Assembly (NCBI GenBank): GCA_017999075.1
Contig: JAGOBX010000271.1
Span: forward strand, 1 to 5,577
Direction: 5' to 3'
DNA length: 5,577 nt
Origin: Candidatus Babelota bacterium
Lineage (GTDB): Bacteria; JAGOBX01
A program made the position numbers and the translations under genes. Positions within the stretch are counted from its first letter, which is position 1; every line of letters starts with the position of its first letter. The notes beneath the pieces are model-generated. The model was not told where the DNA came from. It worked only from the letters and a program-made list of their open reading frames with translations, and did no database searches. This document shows, piece by piece, positions 1 through 5,577 of this stretch.

Positions 1-252
1 GACTATATCAAGAGCAGAGCAATATTTAGAACCGTCATTCAATGCAAATTTAAGAATATCCAAAGTTTGCCCCGGTCCTATTTCTAATATAGATTTGTTT
101 TTTACATCAAAAAATTGTTTATAATATTCATATAATCTTAAAGCTTTTTGGCGATCTGAATTTATTCCTGTCCTGTGAAATTTACGCGTTATTCCGCATA
201 AAATTTTATTTCCCATTAAATAATTTTGGAGAATTTCTTTAATTATAATCAT
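1..252 (-). CDS. Class I SAM-dependent methyltransferase, N-terminal part (runs off left edge)
   Basis: This reading frame is open for 84 codons from an ATG at 252 to the window edge, so the C-terminus is missing. After a basic, helical N-terminal stretch (about residues 1-52), residues 53-63 read KSILEIGPGQT. This is motif I of Rossmann-fold methyltransferases (hydrophobic strand, E-x-G-x-G), the loop that binds S-adenosylmethionine. It is followed by a helix (LDILKFAL) and then by CSALDIV at 78-84, which fits strand 2 ending in the acidic residue that holds the SAM ribose. The substrate cannot be told from this part. Stand-alone proteins of this type commonly methylate sugars, lipids or small metabolites. 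The gene starts 22 bases after the kinase stop on the same strand with no terminator between, so co-transcription is likely. An ATG at codon 13 (214-216) is an alternative start; neither has a good ribosome binding site. The family call is fairly sure and the exact function is unknown. Confidence 0.82.
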   Translation of the reverse strand, partial: MIIIKEILQNYLMGNKILCGITRKFHRTGINSDRQKALRLYEYYKQFFDVKNKSILEIGPGQTLDILKFALNDGSKYCSALDIV

Positions 253-274
253 TATTTTTTTTAAAACCTATTTG

Positions 275-3200
275 TTAAAAAAACGATTTTTTCATATCAA
301 TTATTTGTTTTATAATATCATTTACACTGGAAAATTCTTTGATAAACTGATATTTTTTTTCTTCGCTCACTTTTTTATTATTTTTTATAATAGACTGAAT
401 TTCATTTGAAATTTCAGATAACTTTAATGCGCCTATATTTGCAGCAGCAGATATAATCTTATGAGATATGAACAGCATTTCTTCAACATATTCCTTTTCA
501 AACATATTTTTTATTTCATCTATTTTTATTCCATATGATTCATAATAAATTTCAATTAATTCCAAATATAATTCTAAATTATCATTAAGCTTTTTTAAAG
601 CATTATCTACTTTAATTACACCGCCGCCAATTTCAATAAAAGTTGATTTGGTATCAGTTTTTAAATCGGTTAATTTTGTTTCATTAGTTGAAAAATTACC
701 GTCTAAAATATCATTGATTTTGGCATAAAATTTTTTAGGATCTACAGGTTTTAAAATATAACCTGAAATATCAAGATTTTTTGTATCTTTGTTCAATTTA
801 TCTATTGTTGTAGCCGTAAAAATAAGAATATTAGTTTTTTCTAATTTATTATCTCTTTCTTTTTTTCGTATTTCTTTGATTGCTGATATGCCATCCATTT
901 CCGGCATATGCAAATCCATTAATATCAAATCAAACTTATTTCTGGTAAATTCTTCCACTGCTTCAATTCCATTATTTGCCAATACTAAAATAAAATTATT
1001 ATATGGGTTAAAAAGTTTTTTAATAATGAACTGATTTGTTTTATCGTCTTCAGCAATAAGTATTTTATATTTTTTATCTTTTTTCAAAATTATTTGTTCT
1101 TCAGTTTCATCAGAAGAAATAAAAATTATTTCTTCTGATGAAGGGATTTTAAATTCAACATTAAAATTGAAAATACTTCCATGCGGCTTATTATCTTCTA
1201 TCCACATTTTTCCGCCCATTAATCCGACAATTTCCCTGCTTATGAAAAGCCCGAGACCTGAACCGCCGTATTTTCTTGTTATTGAAGTGTCACCCTGAGA
1301 AAATTTTTCAAAAATTAGTGTTTTATATTTATTATCAATTCCTATTCCTGTATCAGCAATAGAAAAAAGTAAATTGCAGGTATTTTCGGTTTTATTTAAC
1401 AATACAATATTTATTTTAATATACCCTTTTTCAGTAAATTTTGAAGCATTTGAAATTAAATTCAATAAAATTTGGTTTAATCTAAACATATCTCCGGTTA
1501 GAATTTCAGGAATGTTATCATCAATTTTATAACTGAAATCAATATTTTTTTCTTTTAATTTTATTTCAGTCAACTGGTATATATTAAATATTAAATTTTT
1601 AATTTTAAAAGGTTTATTTTCTAATTTTACTGAAAGTTTTTCAAGTTTCGAAATGTCAAGAATTTGTTCAATAAGAAATAATAGATTTTCACTTGCGTTT
1701 TTTAAGACTTCGATAAATTCTTGTTGCGCCGGCGTGATACCTGTTTTTTCAAGAAAATTTGACATACTTACTATTGCATTCATTGGTGTTCGGATTTCAT
1801 GACTTATATTGGCAAAAAATTCACTTTTTGCTTTATTTGCCTGTTCAGCAGCATCGCGCGCAGTTTTTAAATCAGATAAAACTCTATAACGTAATATTGC
1901 GCTTCCTAAAATACCTGCTGCAATCTGTAAAGCCTCGATTTCAAGATTGCTCCAATTTCTTTCATTTTTATAATTATCAAAACCAATAAACCCCCATAAA
2001 TTATTTTGTAAAATAATCGGAACTGCAAGAATGGATTTAATATTCTGCGATTCTAAAATAGACCGTTCATTTTCAGAAAAATTTTTGATCAATCCTGATA
2101 CGTGTTTTCCTTTTTTCATAAGGTTATACCAGCTGCCGGGGAATAATTTTTCAAAAGGTAAATTCTGAAGTTCAGGATTCTCAATCTTAATAGAGATTTC
2201 ACTGTCAGTCCATTCAAACCTCTGACTGATAAGTAATTTTCCATCGTCAGCATATTTTTTTTCAAAAATATAAACTCTGTCAGCAGAAACAGTTTGACCT
2301 AATTTCCTCAAAACATTCCCCACACTGTCCAGGCTTTTTTCAACTGATAATAAATCTTTTGAAGCATCTGCAACAGAACGCAACACTTCATCATATTTAC
2401 GTAATTCATCGCTTGCCAATTTTTGTTCTGTTATATCGGCAACACTGCCGACCATACGAATCGGATTTCCTTTGTCATCTCGAAATATTACTTTACCGCG
2501 GTCTTCCACCCAAATAATTTTATTGTTATCTTTTCGAATCAGTCTATGTATACTATGATATTCTCCTGTTTTTACACCTTCCTGAATACGTTCGAAAACG
2601 TATTTTCTATCATCAGGATGAATTCTTTCAGAAAAAATATCAAGGGTGTGCTGCAAATAAGAATTATCCATTCCTAAAATTTCACACCAGCGTTCATTAT
2701 GACTAACAGCTTTACTGTTAATTTCCCAGTCCCAAACACCTTCACCAGTCGCTGCCAATGCATAAGCAAGACGTTCTTCACTTATTTTCAGCTGTTCTTC
2801 TGATTTCTTAGTTTTTGTTATATCCCTTGATATACCGAGTAATCCGAAAGTTTCACCAGTTTTATAATTTAGAGGAGCTTTTAATGTGTCGAGCAATATT
2901 TTTTTACCGTCAGGATAGGTAACATATTCTTCATTATGGCAAGGTTCATTTATTCGCATCATTTTTTTATCATTTTCTCTGAAAAAATCGGCGGCTTCTT
3001 TTTGAAAAAGATCATAATCTGTTTTGCCGATAATTTCATCTTTGGGTTTCCCGACCAGCCTTGCAAATTCAGGATTACATCCGAGATATATGCCTTCTTT
3101 GTTTTTAAAAAAAATAATATCAGGAATAGAATCAAGCAGTCCGGAAATTAAAGCATAAGCATTTTTTAATTCTTCTTCAGCATTTTTGCGTTCGCTGATG

Positions 3201-3799
3201 TCGCGTGCAAACCCTGCTGTTCCGAGAATTTTTCCGACGCTGTCGAGTACTGGAGTTTTAAAGGTTTCAAACCATTTTATAATGCCTTGGTCATCAATTT
3301 GCTCTTCAACATGTTTTTTTGTTTTTTTTGTCATAACTTCACGGTCATCAGATATATATAATTCAGCTAATTCTTTTGACCATATATCTAAATCAGTTTT
3401 TCCAATAATTTCATTGATTGAATGACCGCATGATTTTGCAAACATTTCGTTTACTGCTAAAAATCTGCCTTCGCTGTCTTTTAACCAGGCGAGAAAAGGC
3501 AGATTATTTATCAATGCCCATTGAACAGTATCCTGTTCTCTGTTTATAAAAATGGTTTTTTTTAACAATTTATAAGTTAATATAAACAAAAATATAGAGG
3601 AAAAAACAATGAAAATTATTATGAAACCGGCAATATTTTTCATGAAAATATTGTTGGTATGATAAAATAAGATATCATAAATTATTAGAGTTAAAATCAA
3701 GCCGTTAAACAGAATGAGAACCGGACCAATAAAAAATATATTTTTTTTTTGGTTTGTTAAATTCCATTCAATTTGTTTCTTTTTTTTAAAAAACTGCAT
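275..3799 (-). CDS. Membrane-anchored hybrid sensor histidine kinase (3 PAS, GAF, HisKA, HATPase, receiver, Hpt)
   Basis: This encodes 1174 residues counted from the ATG at 3799. A basic N-terminus (MQFFKKKK) precedes two membrane helices (about 21-46 and 55-76) joined by a loop of only about 8 residues, so there is no periplasmic sensor domain. Three PAS domains follow at about 90-203, 214-328 and 341-458, each ending in a PAC-like RDIS, RDIT or ADIT motif. Then comes a GAF domain at about 472-638. The HisKA H-box SHEIRTPMNAI carries the phospho-acceptor His667. The HATPase domain (about 763-885) has an N-box with Asn780 and Asn784, DTGIG at 816-820 and GGSGLGL at 845-851. The receiver (about 911-1030) has Glu917, Asp918 and Asp919, phospho-acceptor Asp962, Thr995 and Lys1017. 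A C-terminal Hpt domain (about 1054-1168) has a likely acceptor His1113. The layout is that of ArcB/BarA-type phosphorelay kinases. The Hpt motif is degenerate (HKIIS where HxLKG is usual). A TTG at 3835 would add 12 residues, but a -10-like TATAAT lies between it and the ATG, so the ATG is preferred. No cognate response regulator is in view. Confidence 0.95.
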   Translation of the reverse strand: MQFFKKKKQIEWNLTNQKKNIFFIGPVLILFNGLILTLIIYDILFYHTNNIFMKNIAGFIIIFIVFSSIFLFILTYKLLKKTIFINREQDTVQWALINNLPFLAWLKDSEGRFLAVNEMFAKSCGHSINEIIGKTDLDIWSKELAELYISDDREVMTKKTKKHVEEQIDDQGIIKWFETFKTPVLDSVGKILGTAGFARDISERKNAEEELKNAYALISGLLDSIPDIIFFKNKEGIYLGCNPEFARLVGKPKDEIIGKTDYDLFQKEAADFFRENDKKMMRINEPCHNEEYVTYPDGKKILLDTLKAPLNYKTGETFGLLGISRDITKTKKSEEQLKISEERLAYALAATGEGVWDWEINSKAVSHNERWCEILGMDNSYLQHTLDIFSERIHPDDRKYVFERIQEGVKTGEYHSIHRLIRKDNNKIIWVEDRGKVIFRDDKGNPIRMVGSVADITEQKLASDELRKYDEVLRSVADASKDLLSVEKSLDSVGNVLRKLGQTVSADRVYIFEKKYADDGKLLISQRFEWTDSEISIKIENPELQNLPFEKLFPGSWYNLMKKGKHVSGLIKNFSENERSILESQNIKSILAVPIILQNNLWGFIGFDNYKNERNWSNLEIEALQIAAGILGSAILRYRVLSDLKTARDAAEQANKAKSEFFANISHEIRTPMNAIVSMSNFLEKTGITPAQQEFIEVLKNASENLLFLIEQILDISKLEKLSVKLENKPFKIKNLIFNIYQLTEIKLKEKNIDFSYKIDDNIPEILTGDMFRLNQILLNLISNASKFTEKGYIKINIVLLNKTENTCNLLFSIADTGIGIDNKYKTLIFEKFSQGDTSITRKYGGSGLGLFISREIVGLMGGKMWIEDNKPHGSIFNFNVEFKIPSSEEIIFISSDETEEQIILKKDKKYKILIAEDDKTNQFIIKKLFNPYNNFILVLANNGIEAVEEFTRNKFDLILMDLHMPEMDGISAIKEIRKKERDNKLEKTNILIFTATTIDKLNKDTKNLDISGYILKPVDPKKFYAKINDILDGNFSTNETKLTDLKTDTKSTFIEIGGGVIKVDNALKKLNDNLELYLELIEIYYESYGIKIDEIKNMFEKEYVEEMLFISHKIISAAANIGALKLSEISNEIQSIIKNNKKVSEEKKYQFIKEFSSVNDIIKQIIDMKKSFF
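1106..1142 (-). repeat. Perfect 17-bp inverted repeat with 3-base loop inside the kinase gene
   Basis: Bases 1106-1122 and 1126-1142 are exact reverse complements, separated only by AAA (TTT in the kinase mRNA). The structure lies fully inside the coding frame and encodes SSEEIIFISSDE (residues 887-898). This is the linker between the end of the HATPase domain and the first strand of the receiver domain. The next outer pair (1105/1143) does not match on the mRNA strand, so the ends are sharp. I see no second copy of the arm in the window, only a shorter similar piece near 2787-2796. In mRNA it would form a stable stem for such an AT-rich gene. Its role is unknown; it may be a fold-back insertion, a translational pause or an mRNA-processing site. 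Confidence 0.85.
2585..2604 (-). other. Short intragenic hairpin with UUCG loop
   Basis: On the kinase strand, 8-base arms AATACGTT and AACGTATT enclose TTCG, a possible UUCG tetraloop closed by a U-A pair rather than the usual C-G. It sits in the third PAS domain, within the codons for YVFERI. Stems of this length are expected by chance a few times in a sequence of this size, so a function is not claimed. Confidence 0.3.
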
Positions 3800-3809
3800 T
3801 TTTTCTGAT

Positions 3810-3815
3810 ATTATA
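3810..3815 (-). promoter_or_regulatory. Putative -10 box of the kinase promoter
   Basis: On the minus strand this hexamer is TATAAT, a perfect match to the sigma-70 -10 consensus, and ends 10 bases before the kinase ATG (3799). A TTGATA at 3835-3830 resembles a -35 box but is only 14 bases away, shorter than the usual 16-18, so the -35 is uncertain. If used, transcription would begin about 3 bases before the ATG, giving a nearly leaderless mRNA. It would also exclude the upstream TTG (3835) as the start. Inferred from consensus only, in a very AT-rich stretch. Confidence 0.45.
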
Positions 3816-3830
3816 ATAAATTGATTTTTT

Positions 3831-3853
3831 ATCAAGTTTTTTTTAACCTTGAT
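3831..3853. promoter_or_regulatory. Operator-like inverted repeat between the divergent genes
   Basis: ATCAAG (3831-3836) and CTTGAT (3848-3853) form a perfect 6-base dyad with an 11-base, T-rich spacer. A further TTGAT at 3821-3825 repeats the half-site. The dyad overlaps the -35-like elements of both divergent promoters, a good position for a regulator that controls both genes at once. The arms are short and the region is AT-rich, so chance is a serious alternative. Confidence 0.3.
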
Positions 3854-3877
3854 TACTCACGGAATGTGATATAAAAT
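3849..3877 (+). promoter_or_regulatory. Putative sigma-70-type promoter of the radical SAM gene
   Basis: TTGATT (3849-3854) and TAAAAT (3872-3877) are separated by 17 bases, the optimal sigma-70 spacing. An overlapping reading is an extended -10, TG at 3867-3868 then A and TATAAA at 3870-3875. Either choice puts the transcription start within a few bases of the ATG at 3886, and there is no Shine-Dalgarno sequence. The spacer contains a small dyad, TCAC-N5-GTGA (3857-3869). Support is by consensus only. Confidence 0.5.
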
Positions 3878-3885
3878 CATTTAAT

Positions 3886-5535
3886 ATGAATAGAAAATAT
3901 AACGTATTGTTTGTTTATCCGGCGGTTGCTAAAAAAGGTGAGTATTACGCTTTTCCTTTAGGAATCGCCTATGTTTACGCGTATGCTGAACAAAATAATA
4001 TTTCTTGTTATTCGCTTAATCTTAATCATTGTGAAAATCCTGAAACTGCATTGAGCGATTCAATAAAAAAAAACAATATAGATGTAGTTGCTTCCGGAAC
4101 AATTTCTTTTTTTTGGAAAGAAATTGAATATGTTTTTCAAACTGTAAAAAAAATTAAGCCGGATATCATAACTATAGCAGGAGGATCTATCATCACTTCT
4201 ACTCCTGAGCTTGCATTAAAAAATTTACCGGTTGATTATGGAGTGTTAGGCGAAGGTGAAATAACTTTTACCGAACTCGTAAATGCATTAAATAACGGGG
4301 TGGAACTTGAAAATGTTAATGGGATTATTTATAGGGATTCGTCGGGGAAATTAAAAAAAACTTCTGAAAGAAAACCAATAATGAATCTTGATGAATTGCC
4401 GTTTCCCGATTATTCGGCTTTCGATTTTGAAAAATGGTTAGATATTGACTGGGTGTTGCAGCCTTCTATAAAAGGAATATACTATGATTATAACCAGGTT
4501 AAGAGGCTTGCTGAAATTATAGGTTCGAGATCATGTCCTTTTGCCTGCACATTTTGTTATCACCCGCTTGGAAAGATTTATAGACAAAGATCAGTAGAAA
4601 ATATTTTTTATGAAATTGATATGCTGATAAAAAAATATGATATTAATCTATTGAATTTTTTAGACGAGCTTTTTTCTCTGGACAAACAGAGAATTGAAGA
4701 TATAAGCGTAAAAATTTCAAAATATGGTATTAAATGGATGGCTCAGTGGCGTGTAAATGAAGTGACAGAAGATATTATGGATAAAATCAAAAAATCTAAT
4801 GTTTTTTTGATAGGTCTCGGAGTTGAAAGTCTGGATGACACTGTTCTGAAAAGTATGAAAAAAAAAATAACCAGAGAACAAATTATCACCGCGCTGTCAA
4901 TTGCTGAAAAAGCCGGAGTCCGTACAGGAAGCAACCTTATTTTTGGAGATGTGGAAGAAACTGAATCCAGCGCATATTTTTCTTTAAACTGGATGCTTAA
5001 ACAAAAACAGTATGATTTTGCTCTTGATTTTATTATGGCTATTCCCGATTCTGATTTGTATAAATTTGCAAATGAAAAAGAAATTATTAAAAATGAGCTG
5101 AATCATATTAAGGAAAGATTTCCTATTATTAATTTGTCTAAAATACCAAACAAAAAATTTGAAAAGTTAAAACGGAAAGTAGCTTTTTTAAATATTACTC
5201 TTAACCATAAAGTTTCTGCAGAAGTTGTAAAATCAATAAAAACAGAAGAAACATATCTTAATAGACAAATCTACTCGTTTGATGTAAAATGCCCGTTATG
5301 CGGAAAAGTCTCTAATTATAAATTTTATATGTTCAGCAAAAAACCTGTTACTCCGGTATTATGCAAATATTGTTATAAAGTTTTAAAAATCAAAACCGGA
5401 GCAGTATTTTATGAAGAATATAATTTTATTAAAGCATATTTGTTTTTATTTTTGCTTTTATTGTATCATTTATATCTTTATAAAATGCAGTTTTTTAAAA
5501 AAATATTTGTTTATATAAAGAAAAAGAATAAATAA
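3886..5535 (+). CDS. Cobalamin-binding-type radical SAM protein with C-terminal zinc ribbon and hydrophobic tail
   Basis: This 549-residue protein begins with a Rossmann-like domain (about 5-145) of the B12-binding type: strand NVLFVYP, the IAGGSI turn at 97-102 and LGEGE at 121-125. The DxHxxG motif of His-ligated B12 proteins is absent, as is usual in class B radical SAM enzymes. The radical SAM domain (about 208-400) carries Cys217, Cys221 and Cys224 (CxxxCxxC), which should hold the [4Fe-4S] cluster that cleaves SAM. LDE at 259-261 and GVES at 312-315 match later strands of the barrel. After residue 460 a CPLCG (Cys469, Cys472) and a CKYC (Cys493, Cys496), 20 residues apart, form a likely zinc ribbon. 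A hydrophobic segment (about 514-532) and a basic tail end the protein. Family members often methylate unactivated carbon or phosphorus or rearrange substrates; this substrate is unknown. The start is the first in-frame ATG, with a -10-like box just upstream. The stop overlaps the next gene by one base. Confidence 0.9.
   Translation: MNRKYNVLFVYPAVAKKGEYYAFPLGIAYVYAYAEQNNISCYSLNLNHCENPETALSDSIKKNNIDVVASGTISFFWKEIEYVFQTVKKIKPDIITIAGGSIITSTPELALKNLPVDYGVLGEGEITFTELVNALNNGVELENVNGIIYRDSSGKLKKTSERKPIMNLDELPFPDYSAFDFEKWLDIDWVLQPSIKGIYYDYNQVKRLAEIIGSRSCPFACTFCYHPLGKIYRQRSVENIFYEIDMLIKKYDINLLNFLDELFSLDKQRIEDISVKISKYGIKWMAQWRVNEVTEDIMDKIKKSNVFLIGLGVESLDDTVLKSMKKKITREQIITALSIAEKAGVRTGSNLIFGDVEETESSAYFSLNWMLKQKQYDFALDFIMAIPDSDLYKFANEKEIIKNELNHIKERFPIINLSKIPNKKFEKLKRKVAFLNITLNHKVSAEVVKSIKTEETYLNRQIYSFDVKCPLCGKVSNYKFYMFSKKPVTPVLCKYCYKVLKIKTGAVFYEEYNFIKAYLFLFLLLLYHLYLYKMQFFKKIFVYIKKKNK
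5290..5373 (+). other. Cys4 zinc-ribbon-like module in the radical SAM protein
   Basis: Codons 469-496 encode Cys-Pro-Leu-Cys-Gly, then 20 residues, then Cys-Lys-Tyr-Cys. The paired CxxC knuckles and their spacing are those of zinc ribbons. The module is well separated from the CxxxCxxC cluster site (4534-4557) and lies outside the radical SAM core, so an auxiliary metal site is inferred. Whether it holds zinc, or instead an auxiliary iron-sulfur cluster, cannot be told from sequence. Confidence 0.7.
5431..5481 (+). other. C-terminal hydrophobic (possible membrane) segment of the radical SAM protein
   Basis: Residues about 516-532 include the run AYLFLFLLLLYHLYLY, with almost no charge, followed by the strongly basic tail KMQFFKK...IKKKNK. 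The pattern is that of a tail anchor or a membrane-surface helix with the positive end in the cytoplasm. Only the His at 528 breaks the hydrophobic run. Confidence 0.6.
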
Positions 5536-5577
5536 TGAAAAATCAAATTAAGTTCGCTGTTTTGTCCTATGTCAACG
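5535..5577 (+). CDS. Start of an unidentified downstream gene (runs off right edge)
   Basis: The ATG at 5535-5537 overlaps the TAA of the radical SAM gene by one base (TAATG), the classic layout for translational coupling within an operon. The 14 visible codons read MKNQIKFAVLSYVN and remain open to the edge. The KFAVLSYV run looks like the first beta strand of an alpha/beta enzyme, which would fit a glycosyl- or pyruvyl-transferase, a methyltransferase or a second B12/radical SAM protein, but too little is visible to choose. That it is a real gene is likely because of the coupling; its function is not assigned. Confidence 0.6.
   Translation, partial: MKNQIKFAVLSYVN

Noticed and set aside
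253-283. Possible terminator between kinase and methyltransferase
   Set aside because: The stretch has A and T runs but no GC-bearing stem before a T run on the minus strand, and the 22-bp gap fits co-transcription better.
789-1034. Short plus-strand open frame opposite the receiver domain
   Set aside because: It is antisense to well-conserved receiver codons and its translation resembles no family. It is a shadow of the kinase gene, as are the other plus-strand frames at 1759-1989, 2423-2677, 2936-3151 and 3186-3425.
1799-1801. Defective kinase hypothesis
   Set aside because: The phospho-acceptor His, N-box, both glycine boxes and the receiver Asp/Lys residues are all present, so the kinase core looks active; only the Hpt motif is unusual.
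3800-3835. TTG start at 3835 for the kinase, adding 12 residues
   Set aside because: The only support is an AAGG about 11 bases upstream. The ATG at 3799 directly precedes a typical basic N-terminus, and a TATAAT -10-like box lies between the two starts.
3857-3869. CRP-like site (TCAC-N5-GTGA)
   Set aside because: The half-sites are in the reverse order of the CRP consensus (TGTGA-N6-TCACA) and only four bases long. It is kept only as part of the possible operator.
4743-4934. Minus-strand open frame of 63 codons within the radical SAM gene
   Set aside because: It lies opposite conserved radical SAM core codons, has no start signal or recognisable motif, and is explained by reverse-strand reading of the real gene.

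Overview
The window is strongly AT-rich by eye. Its proteins are rich in Lys, Asn, Ile and Phe, and there are many A and T runs of 8-10 bases inside coding sequence. No start shows a convincing Shine-Dalgarno sequence. The gene content (a multi-PAS hybrid histidine kinase, a cobalamin-binding radical SAM enzyme and a small-molecule-type methyltransferase) suggests an AT-rich, probably anaerobic or microaerophilic bacterium of environmental type. I cannot fix the phylum from this sequence. There are no RNA genes, insertion sequences, CRISPR arrays or phage genes.

Layout: two divergent gene sets share an 86-bp promoter region (3800-3885). Leftward, a large hybrid sensor histidine kinase (start 3799, stop 275) is followed after 22 bp by the N-terminal 84 codons of a class I SAM-dependent methyltransferase that runs off the left edge. 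Rightward, a 549-residue protein with a cobalamin-binding-type Rossmann domain, a radical SAM domain, a Cys4 zinc ribbon and a hydrophobic C-terminus (3886-5535) overlaps by one base (TAATG) with the first 14 codons of another gene that runs off the right edge. The coding density is almost complete; no gene-free stretch exceeds 90 bases.

How the genes may work together (inference): the kinase has two membrane helices with almost no periplasmic loop, three PAS domains and a GAF domain. It therefore probably senses a cytoplasmic signal, or one within the membrane, and passes phosphate His-Asp-His through its own receiver and Hpt domains. No DNA-binding response regulator is visible, so its output partner lies elsewhere. 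The radical SAM enzyme and the methyltransferase are of types often found in clusters for surface glycans, lipids or natural products. The divergent promoter could link their expression to the kinase, but no substrate can be named.

Items most worth a second look: a perfect 17-bp inverted repeat with a 3-base loop inside the kinase gene, exactly at the linker between the kinase core and the receiver domain; the unusual C-terminal zinc ribbon plus hydrophobic tail of the radical SAM protein; matching -10-like boxes exactly 10 bases before both divergent ATGs, which suggest nearly leaderless transcripts; and a degenerate Hpt motif. I see no clear evidence of a wholly new multi-gene system in this window.
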